Under the pieces are notes generated by a model, which did not search any database, was not told the DNA's origin, and worked only from the letters and a program-made list of their open reading frames with translations. This document shows, piece by piece, positions 54,708 through 64,000 of a stretch of DNA of 64,000 nucleotides. The position numbers were made by a program, and so were the translations under genes. The stretch spans positions 62,001 through 126,000 of the forward strand of contig CANLVD010000009.1 in NCBI GenBank assembly GCA_947494445.1, read 5' to 3'. The first letter of the stretch is position 1, and the number at the start of each line of letters is the position of its first letter. Source of the stretch: an uncultured Paracoccaceae bacterium (GTDB taxonomy: Bacteria > Pseudomonadota > Alphaproteobacteria > Rhodobacterales > Rhodobacteraceae).

Positions 54708-56501
54708 ATGCACGCATATCGTTCGCACACTTGTGCAGACCTGACGAAAGAGGCCGTGGGCCAGACCGTCCGCCTGTCGGGCTGGGTGCATCGGGTGCGT
54801 GATCATGGCGGTGTTCTGTTCATCGATCTGCGCGACCATTACGGCATGACCCAGGTGCTGGCCGATCCAGACAGCCCGGTGTTTGCCGAGGTCGAAAAGG
54901 TCCGCTCCGAATGGGTGATCCGCATCGATGGTGAGGTCAAGGCCCGGGACGAGGCGCTGGTGAACCCCAACATTCCCACCGGCGAGGTCGAGGTCTTCGT
55001 GCGCGACATCGAAGTGCTGGGGGCGGCCGAAGAACTGCCCCTGCCGGTCTTTGGCGATCAGGACTACCCCGAGGAGACCCGCCTGAAATACCGCTTCCTT
55101 GATCTGCGCCGTGACAAGCTGCACAGCTCCATCATGCTACGCTCCAAGGTGATCTCAAGCCTGCGCCGGCGGATGACCGATCAGGGGTTCAACGAGTTTC
55201 AGACCCCGATCCTGACTGCATCCTCACCCGAAGGCGCGCGCGATTTTCTGGTGCCCTCGCGCCTGCATCCGGGCAAGTTCTACGCGTTGCCTCAGGCCCC
55301 CCAACAGTTCAAGCAGCTGTGCATGGTCGCGGGCTTTGACCGCTACTTCCAGATTGCCCCCTGTTTCCGCGACGAAGACCCGCGTGCTGACCGCTCGCCC
55401 GGTGAGTTCTACCAGCTGGACATGGAGATGAGCTTTGCCACGCAGGAAGACGTCTTTCAGGTGATCGAGCCGGTGATGCGCGGCGTCTTCGAAGAGTTCG
55501 GCAACGACCGTCCGGTCACGGCGGAATTCCCACGGATTGCCTATCGCGACGCGATGCTGAAATACGGCTCGGACAAACCTGATCTGCGCAACCCGATCGA
55601 GATGCAGATCGTCTCGGACCATTTCGCGGGCTCGGGCTTCAAGATCTTCGCGTCGCTTCTGGAACAGGACGGCACCCAGATCCGGGCGATCCCGGCACCG
55701 GGCGGCGGGTCGCGCAAATTCTGCGACCGGATGAACGCCTTTGCCCAGAAAGAGGGACTGCCCGGTATGGGGTATATCTTTTGGCGGGCAGACGGCGACG
55801 GCATGGAAGCCGCAGGTCCACTGGCCAAGAACATCGGCCCCGAGCGGACCGAAGCCATCCGTCAGCAGCTTGGCCTTGGCGTCGGCGATGCGGCCTTCTT
55901 TCTTGGTGGCAAGCCGTCGTCATTTGAGGCCGTCGCGGGCAAGGCGCGCAACCAGATCTGGGCCGACACCCAGCCCAATGACGACTGGAAGAACGAGTTC
56001 AAGTTCTGCTGGATCGTCGATTTCCCGATGTATGAGAAGGACGAGGATACAGGCGCGCTTGATTTCTCGCACAACCCGTTTTCCATGCCACAGGGCGGGC
56101 TTGATGCGCTGCAAACCATGGAGCCGCTCGATATTCTGGGCTACCAGTATGACATCGTGTGCAACGGCATCGAGCTCAGCTCGGGCGCTGTGCGGAACCA
56201 CAAGCCGGAAATCATGTATGAGGCATTCGCCAAGGTCGGCCATGACAAGGCCTTCGTGGATGCCAATTTCGGCGGTATGCTGAACGCCTTCCGTTATGGC
56301 GCGCCACCGCATGCGGGCATCGCACCGGGCGTGGACCGGATGGTGATGCTGTTGGCGGATGCGGAAAACATCCGCGAGGTCATCATGTTCCCGATGAACC
56401 AGCGCGCCGAAGACCTGATGATGCAGGCACCCTCCGAGGCCACCAACGAGCAGTTGCGTGATCTTGGCCTGCGCCTGATCCCGCAGGAAAAGCAGGGCTA
56501 A
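54708..56501 (+). CDS. aspS: Aspartyl-tRNA synthetase
   Basis: 597 residues, bacterial type with the GAD insertion. Anticodon-binding OB fold ([23 protein letters not shown]), class II motif 2 [19 protein letters not shown] near residue 217, motif 3 GVDRMVMLL near 540. ATG 54708 has GCGAGGA 5-8 bases upstream. Longer upstream frame is unlike the family. Confidence 0.96.
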   Translation: MHAYRSHTCADLTKEAVGQTVRLSGWVHRVRDHGGVLFIDLRDHYGMTQVLADPDSPVFAEVEKVRSEWVIRIDGEVKARDEALVNPNIPTGEVEVFVRDIEVLGAAEELPLPVFGDQDYPEETRLKYRFLDLRRDKLHSSIMLRSKVISSLRRRMTDQGFNEFQTPILTASSPEGARDFLVPSRLHPGKFYALPQAPQQFKQLCMVAGFDRYFQIAPCFRDEDPRADRSPGEFYQLDMEMSFATQEDVFQVIEPVMRGVFEEFGNDRPVTAEFPRIAYRDAMLKYGSDKPDLRNPIEMQIVSDHFAGSGFKIFASLLEQDGTQIRAIPAPGGGSRKFCDRMNAFAQKEGLPGMGYIFWRADGDGMEAAGPLAKNIGPERTEAIRQQLGLGVGDAAFFLGGKPSSFEAVAGKARNQIWADTQPNDDWKNEFKFCWIVDFPMYEKDEDTGALDFSHNPFSMPQGGLDALQTMEPLDILGYQYDIVCNGIELSSGAVRNHKPEIMYEAFAKVGHDKAFVDANFGGMLNAFRYGAPPHAGIAPGVDRMVMLLADAENIREVIMFPMNQRAEDLMMQAPSEATNEQLRDLGLRLIPQEKQG

Positions 56502-56540
56502 AGACCTCCTCCTTTGGATACTATCCAAAAGATGTGAGTC

Positions 56541-56566
56541 GTGGCAGGGTTTGAAGATCCTGCCAC
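56541..56566 (+). terminator. Hairpin downstream of aspS
   Basis: GTGGCAGG / CCTGCCAC, perfect 8-bp stem with a 10-base loop, 40 bases past aspS. Weak T content follows. Could also be a structural RNA element. Confidence 0.45.
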
Positions 56567-56767
56567 AAATCGCCTTATCTTGCCGAAATCATTGCATTTT
56601 TTCTGACGCTGCCACAGCATTGAATTCGCTGAAAATTTTGTGCGCTTCAGCACATATTTGCCATAATCTTAACTAAACTTGTCATTGTTCGGTTTGGAAG
56701 TGCAGGCCGATGGTGTAAACAAGACCAGTAGCAAGTGTACCTGTAATGATCATCAGTGGGGGCTGAT

Positions 56768-56878
56768 ATGTTTAACGAACTTTTGAATGATGATGTTGTC
56801 AAAGTAACCCTGATCGGGTTCCTCACCACTGTACTGGCTTGTGCCCACTGGGCAAACACCGTTCCAACGGTGCTTTGA
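56768..56878 (+). CDS. Possible 36-residue small membrane protein
   Basis: ATG at 56768 with GTGGGGGC about 8 bases upstream. The product has a charged N-terminus (MFNELLNDDVVK) and one hydrophobic helix (VTLIGFLTTVLACAHW). It occupies the otherwise empty 427-base gap between aspS and truB. No family recognised; may be chance. Confidence 0.35.
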   Translation: MFNELLNDDVVKVTLIGFLTTVLACAHWANTVPTVL

Positions 56879-56928
56879 TCTCGTTCCCCTCTTTGGCCGG
56901 TTTGTCGCACGGTCAAAGAGGGTTACGA

Positions 56929-57837
56929 TCACTCCACATTCAGCACGCGTGACGGGCGAAACCGCCCCGCAAGATAGCTGCCCATGGCAATCGCCTTGCC
57001 CTGATGGGACAGCCACGCGTCTTCTCCCTGATCCGCGGTCGAGGACAGAACTTCGACCGTCGCACCATTGCGCACCTGAGCCGCGGCCTCGGCCGAGCAG
57101 GTGCATTGGGGCGTGTCCGCAAGACCGGCCTCCGTGGGTGTCAGGCGGGCAAGCAGCTCGGGCGTACGCTCAAGCGCTTCGATCTCGGGCCATGTGATTG
57201 CGCCGTTCACTTCAAACGGGCCGGACCGGGTGCGGCGCAGGTGTTTGACATGGCCAAGGCACCCCAGAACGGCTCCAAGATCACGCGCGATGCTGCGCAC
57301 ATAGCCACCCTTACCGCAGGTCATTTCGAAATCCGCTTCATCCTTGCGGGACGTCCCCACCAGATCCAGAGCGTCAACCCACAGACTGCGGGCCTTCAGG
57401 TCCAGAACCGCGCCCTCGCGTGCAAGATCATAGGCCCGCGCTCCATCGACCTTGACGGCTGACACCTGCGGCGGGGTCTGGCTGATCTCCCCGCGAAACT
57501 GCTCCAGCGCTTCGATGATCGATGGGTCATCGGGGCGCAGATCGGACGTCTCAAGCACCGCGCCACTGGCATCATCGGTTGAAGTGCTCGCCCCCCATGT
57601 CACTGTAAATGTATAGGTTTTCAGGGCATCCATCACCACCGGAATGGTCTTGGTCGTCTCTCCCAGAGCCACCGCCAGCAATCCGGTCGCATCCGGGTCC
57701 AACGTGCCGGCATGGCCTGCCTTTTGCGCCTCAAGCGCCCAGCGGACCTTGTTGACCACGGAGGTCGAGGTCACACCGGCGGGCTTGTCAACGATCAGCC
57801 AGCCTGAGACCGGGTTGCCTCTCTTGCGTCGCGCCAT
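56929..57837 (-). CDS. truB: tRNA pseudouridine(55) synthase
   Basis: 302 residues. Catalytic aspartate is in GHAGTLDPDATGLL near residue 43, with conserved KTYTFTVTWG and GGYVRSIARDLG. Modifies U55 of tRNAs. Start ATG 57837 overlaps the sulfotransferase-like gene by 43 bases, instead of following rbfA directly. Confidence 0.95.
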   Translation of the reverse strand: MARRKRGNPVSGWLIVDKPAGVTSTSVVNKVRWALEAQKAGHAGTLDPDATGLLAVALGETTKTIPVVMDALKTYTFTVTWGASTSTDDASGAVLETSDLRPDDPSIIEALEQFRGEISQTPPQVSAVKVDGARAYDLAREGAVLDLKARSLWVDALDLVGTSRKDEADFEMTCGKGGYVRSIARDLGAVLGCLGHVKHLRRTRSGPFEVNGAITWPEIEALERTPELLARLTPTEAGLADTPQCTCSAEAAAQVRNGATVEVLSSTADQGEDAWLSHQGKAIAMGSYLAGRFRPSRVLNVE

Positions 57838-59240
57838 GGGGCCAGATCCTGTGCGTGCGGGGCAGTGCCTGTGCGCTGCCAATGGTCGGAAACGGTCCTG
57901 TAAAGCGCCAGATCATCGGCGTAAAGGTCTTCAATCCGGGCAACGGCGTCACTTTCAGCCAAGGCTTGCGCCACAGGACCTGCCGCAGGCAGCCCATCAC
58001 CGGGCAGATCAAGCCCAAGTGCGCGTGCATCACTGGCAAAATGATCATAGCGCAACACACGCGCCTCTGCCCCGATCCACCCCGCGATATATCCCGCCTG
58101 CGGGCGCAAACGCGGTGAAAGCGCCGTGTCCCCCTTGGTGCGCAAGCGGTAGTCCACATGCTCCAGCAAGGCATCCAGATTCCGGCGATGCTGGTCGGGA
58201 TCTTCGCCCGGATCCGGCACAAAGCCGCGCAGTTTCTGCAACCGCCCGGCCAGCCAGCGCAACCCGCCATGGGGACCGCTTTCCAGCAGACAGTCCTCAT
58301 AGGCGCTCAGCAATCGCGCCACCGGATGGCGGATGATGGTGTGAACAGGCACAGCCGGATCAGGTGCGCCAGCCGTGATCTCTGCACCCATGATCTGGCG
58401 GCGCTGCTCGAACCCCGCGAAATGCATCAGCCCCAGTTGCAAGGCCGCGCCGGGGTGACGGATGACATCGGACACCGGCTGAGCGGTCTCTGACTGTCCC
58501 TGCCAATGCGCGCTTGCCCTGAGGTAAGCCGCGCGATCGCCCGCATAAACCTCCTCGATCCGCTGGGTCAGGCCCTCGTCCAGCAAGTCCTCATCGCGCA
58601 CCACACGCGGCATCACGTTGCGCGCGCGCACCTGCGCCATTTTCGCGGGCAGATCGGGGATCAGATCGCCCAGCAACTCAGGCAGGGCGGTGTTCAGCTG
58701 ATCCAGCGGGATCATCGTCAGCCGCAGCCGCCGGGCAATCCGCAGCCGGTCGGTCTGCCGCCGCCAATGAGGGTTCGAGGCCAGATCGGTCTCGTCATCC
58801 AGATTGCGTGCGATCCAGTTGATCAGCAGACGGGCATTTTGCCGATGGCCCGCCGCATCCAGACCGGAGCTGCCGTCAAAACCGGTCTCGGCGATCAGTT
58901 TCCGGCGGATATGGGGAAAGCTGTGCGGCCCGGTGCCATAGACCTTCTCGAAATAGAACGACAGGAACCGGTCCACCGGATCGCGCACCACGACAAACCC
59001 ATAGGCACTGTCGCGCACCGCATCGACCGGCACATGGGTCGCGCGTGGGATTTCATCCTCATGACGGTGGATGAAGGCCGCATCCTCGTGCTCGGACCCG
59101 TGATCAAGCAGATAAAACAGGTTCTTGAGGAAGGTGCAGCCGCATTTGGTGATCGCAAGATAGTAGATCGGATGGCTCTGCGTCGTGAACACCCGCCGCG
59201 TCACCCCCTCATCACTCTGGGGGGCTTCGGTCTCAGCCAT
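57795..59240 (-). CDS. Sulfotransferase-like protein with two tandem domains
   Basis: 481 residues. The first domain has a PAPS 5'-phosphosulfate loop TKCGCTFLK at 31-39 and the 3'-phosphate motif VVVRDPVDRFLSFY at 83-96. The second half repeats the later motif (IIRHPVARLLSAYED) and both halves end alike (RIEEVYAGDRAAYLRASAHW and RIEDLYADDLALYRTVSDHW), pointing to an internal duplication; the second copy lacks a clear PAPS loop. It lies between rbfA and truB with overlaps of 8 and 43 bases. ATG 59267 is an alternative start. Confidence 0.8.
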   Translation of the reverse strand: MAETEAPQSDEGVTRRVFTTQSHPIYYLAITKCGCTFLKNLFYLLDHGSEHEDAAFIHRHEDEIPRATHVPVDAVRDSAYGFVVVRDPVDRFLSFYFEKVYGTGPHSFPHIRRKLIAETGFDGSSGLDAAGHRQNARLLINWIARNLDDETDLASNPHWRRQTDRLRIARRLRLTMIPLDQLNTALPELLGDLIPDLPAKMAQVRARNVMPRVVRDEDLLDEGLTQRIEEVYAGDRAAYLRASAHWQGQSETAQPVSDVIRHPGAALQLGLMHFAGFEQRRQIMGAEITAGAPDPAVPVHTIIRHPVARLLSAYEDCLLESGPHGGLRWLAGRLQKLRGFVPDPGEDPDQHRRNLDALLEHVDYRLRTKGDTALSPRLRPQAGYIAGWIGAEARVLRYDHFASDARALGLDLPGDGLPAAGPVAQALAESDAVARIEDLYADDLALYRTVSDHWQRTGTAPHAQDLAPWRDAREATRSQAG

Positions 59241-59649
59241 TCTCGTCCTGATCAGCTGCCTCAACATCCTGCCTCACAACCCGGTCCGACAACAGTCGCC
59301 GGGTCTCATCCATCTGATCAAACGTCCGGTCGGCCTGAAACCGCAACTCCGGCGAATATTTCAACTGCATCGTCTTGGTGACAATGCGGCGCAATTCTGA
59401 CCGGTTCTGGTTAAGGGCCTCTAAAACGCCTTCCGTGTCGATCCCGCCCAGCGGCAGAACATAAACCGTCGCCACCTTCAGATCGGGCGAGGTCCGCACC
59501 TCGCCCACCGTGATCGACCGGCCCGACAGACCCGGCGCATGCAGATCGCCGCGCGCCAGCACCTCTGAAAGCGTCCGCCGGATCAATTCGCCCACGCGCA
59601 ATTGCCGCTGCGAGGGTCCGCGATGCTCGTCGCCTGAATGTTTTGCCAT
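59233..59649 (-). CDS. rbfA: Ribosome-binding factor A
   Basis: 138 residues. Needed for 16S rRNA 5'-end processing and cold adaptation. QLRVGELIRRTLSEVL at the start, then VYVLPLGG and KYSPELRFQADRTFDQMDE are typical. ATG 59649 is the family start. Leads an operon with the sulfotransferase-like gene and truB. Confidence 0.93.
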   Translation of the reverse strand: MAKHSGDEHRGPSQRQLRVGELIRRTLSEVLARGDLHAPGLSGRSITVGEVRTSPDLKVATVYVLPLGGIDTEGVLEALNQNRSELRRIVTKTMQLKYSPELRFQADRTFDQMDETRRLLSDRVVRQDVEAADQDENG

Positions 59650-59765
59650 GGGCTTGCCCCTCGTGCCTGATGTGATCGCCTCAGATAAGCCCAAGCGCTG
59701 CCTTTGCCAAGGGCCGGTGCGCAGGTTAAGAGAGGCCCACGAGATCACATCACAGGGCAGGCAAG

Positions 59766-60584
59766 ATGGCAGAGACATTGAAAATCGGCATCACGGGCGT
59801 CTCGGGGCGCATGGGGCAGATGCTGGTGCGCGCGGTGGATGCAGCAGACGGGGCCGAGGTTGCTGCCGTGACCGAGCGTCCGGGCGCAGACTGGATCGGT
59901 CAGGATCTGGGCGCTGCCATGGGCGGGGCTGCGCGTGGCATCACGGTGTCGGATGACCCGCTCGAGATGTTCGCCAAGGTTCAGGCGGTGATCGATTTCA
60001 CCTCACCCGATGCAAGTGTGACCCATGCCGATCTGGCCGCACAGGCCCGCGCGGTGCATGTGATCGGCACCACAGGGTTTGAGGATCACCACCTGACCCG
60101 CTTTGCGGCGGCCGCGCGCCACGCAACCATCGTGCGCGCGGGCAACATGAGCCTTGGGGTCAACCTTCTGACCACGCTCACCCGGCAGGTCGCTGCCGCA
60201 CTGGGCGAGGATTGGGACGTCGAGGTGGTCGAGACCCATCACCGGCACAAGGTCGATGCGCCGTCTGGAACCGCTCTGATGCTCGGGCAGGCTGCCGCTG
60301 ACGGGCGTGGCGTTGATCTGGGGGATGTCTCTGACCGGGGCCGCGACGGCATCACGGGTGCGCGCCAGAAGGGCCATATCGGCTTTGCAGCACTGCGCGG
60401 CGGTGATGTTGCGGGCGAGCATGACGTGATCTTTGCCGCAGATGGCGAGCGGATCGTCCTGCGCCATCTGGCAACCGACCGGATGATCTTTGCCCGCGGT
60501 GCGGTCAGGGCAGCGCTCTGGGGCTTTGGCAAGCCGCCGGGCGAATATGACATGTTGGATGTGTTGGGGATGAAGCGCGACTGA
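59766..60584 (+). CDS. dapB: 4-Hydroxy-tetrahydrodipicolinate reductase
   Basis: 272 residues. Lysine and diaminopimelate synthesis. NAD(P) motif [13 protein letters not shown] at the start, and active-site [16 protein letters not shown] near residue 155. ATG 59766 overlaps no neighbour and is divergent from rbfA. Confidence 0.96.
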   Translation: MAETLKIGITGVSGRMGQMLVRAVDAADGAEVAAVTERPGADWIGQDLGAAMGGAARGITVSDDPLEMFAKVQAVIDFTSPDASVTHADLAAQARAVHVIGTTGFEDHHLTRFAAAARHATIVRAGNMSLGVNLLTTLTRQVAAALGEDWDVEVVETHHRHKVDAPSGTALMLGQAAADGRGVDLGDVSDRGRDGITGARQKGHIGFAALRGGDVAGEHDVIFAADGERIVLRHLATDRMIFARGAVRAALWGFGKPPGEYDMLDVLGMKRD

Positions 60585-60589
60585 GCGCC

Positions 60590-60853
60590 TCAGCGGCGAC
60601 GGATCAGCATGCGCATGAAGCCCAGAAGCAGCACGCAGAACGCACCATTGCCGGCACCCAGCAACAAGGTCATCAGCACAGCCGCAAGACCTGCGTCTGC
60701 CACTGGCCCGAGTGCGACCACGGCACCGATCATCAGACCGCCCATGCCGCCGACCACGGAATTGTTTGCCAGACCAAGGTTGAACGCACGGAAAGAGGCG
60801 GCACCCATGTTGCCACCCAGAATACCAGAAATTGTTCCCAAAAGGATCAACAT
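60590..60853 (-). CDS. Hypothetical small membrane protein
   Basis: 87 residues starting MLILLGTISGILGG, with two to three hydrophobic glycine-rich segments and a terminal RMLIRRR. No family recognised. Converges on dapB with 5 bases between stops. ATG 60853 chosen over 60925 since the longer leader is not conserved-looking. Confidence 0.62.
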   Translation of the reverse strand: MLILLGTISGILGGNMGAASFRAFNLGLANNSVVGGMGGLMIGAVVALGPVADAGLAAVLMTLLLGAGNGAFCVLLLGFMRMLIRRR

Positions 60854-60976
60854 CGCGCGGTTCTTCCCAGTCTCTTTTCTTGTTTTGCTTGACCGGACGA
60901 ACTGCGCCCAGCCAGCTATGTGCAAATTGAGCCAAGATTTTGTGGCAGAAACAAGACGATTCGCGAGAATGACCTG

Positions 60977-61795
60977 ATGAGTTACGTAAAATCCCTGTTT
61001 TCCCTGGAAGGCCGCACAGCACTGGTTACGGGCGGTGGCACAGGTCTGGGGCGTATGATCGCCACCGGACTGGCAGAGGCGGGCGCAGATGTCATGATCG
61101 CGTCGCGCAAGCTGGAGGTGGTCGAGGCCACAGCGCGGGAAATCACCGGGCCGGGCAAGGTGACGGCCCTGCAGGGTGATGTCGGCACGGAAGAGGGCAT
61201 ACTGGAACTGGCCACGGCGGTTCGCGCGCAGACCGACAGGCTGGACATTCTGGTCAACAATGCAGGCATCTCATGGGGTGCGCCGCTGGAAAGCTTTCCA
61301 CATGCGCAATGGGCCCGCGTGATGGGGGTCAATGTTGCGGGCGTCTTCACGCTCACCCGCGAATTGCTGCCGCTGCTGGACACGGCCGCAACTGCGGCCC
61401 GTCCGGCGCGCGTGCTGAATATCGGCTCGATCATGGGCACGGCCCCGGTGGCCGAAGGGGCCTATTCCTACACCATGTCAAAGGCCGCAGTGCATCATCT
61501 GACGCGGGTTCTGGCAGGCGAGTTTGCATCGCGCCAGATCACCGTGAACGCGCTGGCACCGGGGCCGTTTCCGTCCAACATGACAGCCTTTGCCACAGCG
61601 TCAGAGGAGGGGGCCGCAAAGGTCGGGGCCAATGTGCCGATGGGCCGGATCGGACGCGCCTCTGACGCCGCAGGGGCTGCGATCTTTCTGTGCTCGGACG
61701 CGGGCGCTTACGTCTCGGGCGCGATCCTGCCGCTGGATGGCGGGATGAGTGCGGCGGCCCCCATTGACCTCTTTGCCAATACGCTGGAGCAATAA
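60977..61795 (+). CDS. Short-chain dehydrogenase/reductase
   Basis: 272 residues, classical SDR. Cofactor motif TGGGTGLGR near residue 18, NNAG near 92, and the catalytic Ser-Tyr-Lys in SIMGTAP..YSYTMSK. C-terminal ILPLDGGMSAAAP. ATG 60977. Substrate unknown. Confidence 0.92.
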   Translation: MSYVKSLFSLEGRTALVTGGGTGLGRMIATGLAEAGADVMIASRKLEVVEATAREITGPGKVTALQGDVGTEEGILELATAVRAQTDRLDILVNNAGISWGAPLESFPHAQWARVMGVNVAGVFTLTRELLPLLDTAATAARPARVLNIGSIMGTAPVAEGAYSYTMSKAAVHHLTRVLAGEFASRQITVNALAPGPFPSNMTAFATASEEGAAKVGANVPMGRIGRASDAAGAAIFLCSDAGAYVSGAILPLDGGMSAAAPIDLFANTLEQ

Positions 61796-61877
61796 GGATT
61801 TATTCATCATTGTTTTCAATGGGTTAAATCGGAAAAGCTGGAATCGATAACCCCTTGATTACAGGCTCTTTTCAAGA

Positions 61878-61897
61878 TCTGTCCCCGCGGGGACAGA
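61878..61897. terminator. Perfect 20-base palindrome between convergent genes
   Basis: TCTGTCCCCGCGGGGACAGA lies between the convergent stops of the SDR and carboxypeptidase genes, a position for a bidirectional terminator, though there is no T tract. Confidence 0.4.
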
Positions 61898-61914
61898 CCG
61901 CGCAGACCTTGCAG

Positions 61915-63375
61915 TTACCCGAATTTCGCCCGCAGATAGCCGATCAAGGGCTCTGCTGACAGGGGCTGGCCGGTCGCGGTTTCCATCAGACCGATGGCCG
62001 GGTACAGCCGCCCGTGGTGGTGCACATGGGTGTTCAGCCAGCCGATGACTTCCCCCAGATCGGCCCGCGAGATCCGGTCATCCAGATCCGGGAAATCCGC
62101 CCGCAGCGCCTCTGTCAGGGAGGCCGCATAAAGATTGCCCAGCGAATAGGTCGGGAAGTAGCCAAAAAGGCCCGCCGACCAATGCACATCCTGCAGAACA
62201 CCGTTCAGCACATCAGGCACCTGCATTCCGAAATCGGATGCGAAACGCGCATTCCACGCCTCTTCCAGATCGGCGACCTCAAGCCGTCCTTCGACCAGAT
62301 CACGCTCAAGATCAAAGCGCATCATGACATGCAGGTTGTAATGCACCTCATCGGCCTCGGTCCGGATATAGCCCGGCGCGACCCGATTGACGGCCGCATA
62401 AAGCGCATCCGCATCCCCGGTGGACAAAGTGCCGAACCGGTCGGTCATCTGCCGGTGCAGATGGTCCATGAATGGGCGTGAGCGGCCGATCTGGTTCTCG
62501 AACAGGCGCGACTGGCTTTCATGCACGCCCATGGAGCAGTGATGGCCCACCGGCGTGAAGGCGCGGGTCCCGTCGATGTTCTGCTCATAGACCGCATGGC
62601 CGGTCTCGTGGATGGTGGAATAGATGCAGTTCAGCGGATCAGCCTCATCAACCCGCGTCGTGATCCGCACATCGCCCATCTGGCCCGATGAAAACGGATG
62701 TACCGACAGATCCAGCCGACCGGCCTCGGCGTCATAGCCGAAGGTCGCTGCCAGATCCCGGGCGAGCGCCAATTGCTGGTCAGTGTCAAACTGACCCTCA
62801 AGCGGTGCTGCTTCGCGCGCCTGTCCGGCAATCTCGACCAGCGCTGCACGCAGCGGGGTGAACAGATCATCCAGCCGGGCAGATGTCATGTCAGGCTCGA
62901 ACGTATCGAGCAGTGCGTCATAAAGCGATTGCCCGTCCCCGCGGATACAGGCCGCATAATCGCGCTTGGCTTGCAGTATTTCCGTCAGCATCGGGGCAAA
63001 ATCTGCAAAAGACCCCGCCTTGCGCGCCGCCACCCAAGCGGTTTGCCCCGCCGATGACAGGCGCGCCAGCTCAGCCGCCAGCGATCCGGGCACCTGGCGT
63101 TCGCGCATGTATTCCTTGGCGATCAGATCAAGGCTGCGGGCGTCTGCTGCATCCAGTTGATCCGCATCGATCTCGGCCAGCCAGTCGCCGACCCGCGGGT
63201 CGGTGGCACGGGCATGGATCACCTCGGCCAGTGCGGCGGTCTGGGTTGCCCGGTCATCAGCGCCCTTGGGCGGCATCATGGTTTCCTGATCCCAGCCGAG
63301 GATCCCGCCGACCTGCTCCAGCGCCGTGGTTTTTTTGACGTGGTCCAACAGCTGCGAAAAAGCGGTCTGGGTCAT
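61915..63375 (-). CDS. M32 carboxypeptidase (Taq type)
   Basis: 486 residues. Zinc motif HETGH in STIHETGHAVYEQ near residue 252, with HESQSRLFENQIGRS downstream holding the third ligand. N-terminal ILGWDQETMMPPKGADDRA is characteristic of the family. ATG 63375 gives the family start MTQTAF. Broad-specificity C-terminal exopeptidase. Confidence 0.94.
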   Translation of the reverse strand: MTQTAFSQLLDHVKKTTALEQVGGILGWDQETMMPPKGADDRATQTAALAEVIHARATDPRVGDWLAEIDADQLDAADARSLDLIAKEYMRERQVPGSLAAELARLSSAGQTAWVAARKAGSFADFAPMLTEILQAKRDYAACIRGDGQSLYDALLDTFEPDMTSARLDDLFTPLRAALVEIAGQAREAAPLEGQFDTDQQLALARDLAATFGYDAEAGRLDLSVHPFSSGQMGDVRITTRVDEADPLNCIYSTIHETGHAVYEQNIDGTRAFTPVGHHCSMGVHESQSRLFENQIGRSRPFMDHLHRQMTDRFGTLSTGDADALYAAVNRVAPGYIRTEADEVHYNLHVMMRFDLERDLVEGRLEVADLEEAWNARFASDFGMQVPDVLNGVLQDVHWSAGLFGYFPTYSLGNLYAASLTEALRADFPDLDDRISRADLGEVIGWLNTHVHHHGRLYPAIGLMETATGQPLSAEPLIGYLRAKFG

Positions 63376-63529
63376 GGATATGCCTTTGTCTTCAATGCGT
63401 GAATGCCAAGCTTTAGCCCAAGCGCGAACTGGCGAAAACCCACTCAATTTCAGGTCCGCGTGAGTTGGAGCGACGGAACCACGCGGCTCGCCCGTATAAT
63501 CAGGGTGAACGGCAAGATTAGGAACGCAC

Positions 63530-64000
63530 ATGCAGGTCTCAAACGCCACAATCGCCGCGACCCGCTTTGGCTTTGGTCCTTTGCTGGGGGAGGCTGCCCG
63601 GGACGTGAGCGTGGATGCGCTGCTTGAGAGCATCGGAGTTCCTGACCCGGTGGAGACGCGGCATGCATTGGCCGATCTTCCGACACGAATGGATCACCTT
63701 ACCCGTTATCGCAAGGCACGAAAGGCAGAGCGGTCGCTTGACGCCCTGAAGGCAGAGTTTCGTGCCATGGTGCGCGGCGACTTTCTGGCCAGCCTGCTGC
63801 GGCCTCTGAGCAGTGCAGCACCGCTGCGCGAACGGCTGGTGCTGTTCTGGGCCGATCATTTCACGGTCGCGGCCAATGGACGGCCGCAAACCCTGCTTGC
63901 GTCCTCAAGCGTGGAAGAGGCGATCCGGCCCGCGCTTGCCGGTCGGTTTCCTGACATGCTGCGTGCGGTGTTCACCCATCCCGGGATGCTCGTCTACCTC
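63530..64000 (+). CDS. DUF1800 family protein, cut by window edge
   Basis: The first 157 codons of a longer gene. N-terminal ATRFGFGPLLGEAARD and FWADHFTVAANGR are the DUF1800 signatures. A TATAAT at 63495-63500 lies 30 bases upstream. The 3' end is outside the window. Confidence 0.85.
   Translation, partial: MQVSNATIAATRFGFGPLLGEAARDVSVDALLESIGVPDPVETRHALADLPTRMDHLTRYRKARKAERSLDALKAEFRAMVRGDFLASLLRPLSSAAPLRERLVLFWADHFTVAANGRPQTLLASSSVEEAIRPALAGRFPDMLRAVFTHPGMLVYL

Noticed and set aside
56513-56529. 7-bp hairpin TTTGGAT-ACT-ATCCAAA just after aspS
   Set aside because: AT-rich stem with no T tract; the stronger hairpin at 56541 is the better candidate.

Overview
The window looks like chromosomal DNA of a marine-type alphaproteobacterium of the Rhodobacterales (Roseobacter group). 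The base composition is GC-rich. The window carries a malyl-CoA lyase of the ethylmalonyl-CoA pathway type, the order lgt / NDUFAF7-type methyltransferase / pgeF, a one-chain indolepyruvate:ferredoxin oxidoreductase, and an exported choice-of-anchor A protein with a VPxP-type C-terminal sorting tail. This placement is inference from gene content. I saw no tRNA, rRNA, CRISPR array, integrase or insertion sequence.

Layout. 0.1-8 kb: fused IorAB, a TusA-like protein, CcdA, a membrane-embedded alpha/beta hydrolase overlapping a cytochrome P450, and a methyltransferase. 8-11.7 kb: accessory stretch with the anchor-A surface protein, an unknown membrane protein, a multi-hairpin repeat and an AT-rich Cys-rich gene. 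11.6-15.8 kb: prfC, a DUF1007/NicO nickel-cobalt export pair and an EamA transporter. 15.9-29 kb: a myo-inositol locus. It has an ABC importer (ATPase, permease, binding protein), a LacI regulator, a leftward operon (two Gfo/Idh/MocA dehydrogenases around iolE) and a rightward operon iolD-iolC-iolB-iolJ-iolG. The same perfect palindrome sits in both divergent intergenic regions, tying uptake and catabolism to one regulator. No iolA/mmsA is present here.

29-45.4 kb is mostly housekeeping: accA, mcl1, a Bcr/CflA exporter, a PatB-type C-S lyase, the operon def / degenerate def / fmt, two small GlsB-like membrane proteins, a four-gene overlapping operon (ispH, DUF3429, methyltransferase, rnhA), a ClpP-like protease, a secreted PilJ-domain protein, an M24-fold protein without its metal ligands, lgt / NDUFAF7-like / pgeF, and ubiK. 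45.4-49.7 kb is another accessory-looking stretch: a methyltransferase, two gene-free intervals rich in hairpins flanking a small HTH protein, thymidine kinase, an exonuclease gene broken by a one-base insertion, and a 2OG-Fe(II) oxygenase. 49.8-64 kb: cytochrome c' with a divergent LysR regulator, carB, aspS, truB and rbfA with a duplicated-domain sulfotransferase-like gene wedged between them, dapB, an SDR, an M32 carboxypeptidase and the start of a DUF1800 gene cut by the window edge.

The points I would look at first are the iol operator pair, the deformylase pseudoenzyme in the def-fmt operon, the two-domain sulfotransferase between rbfA and truB, the hydrolase-P450 pair, the AT-rich Cys-rich gene next to a structured repeat, the frameshifted exonuclease, and a short extragenic element found four times.
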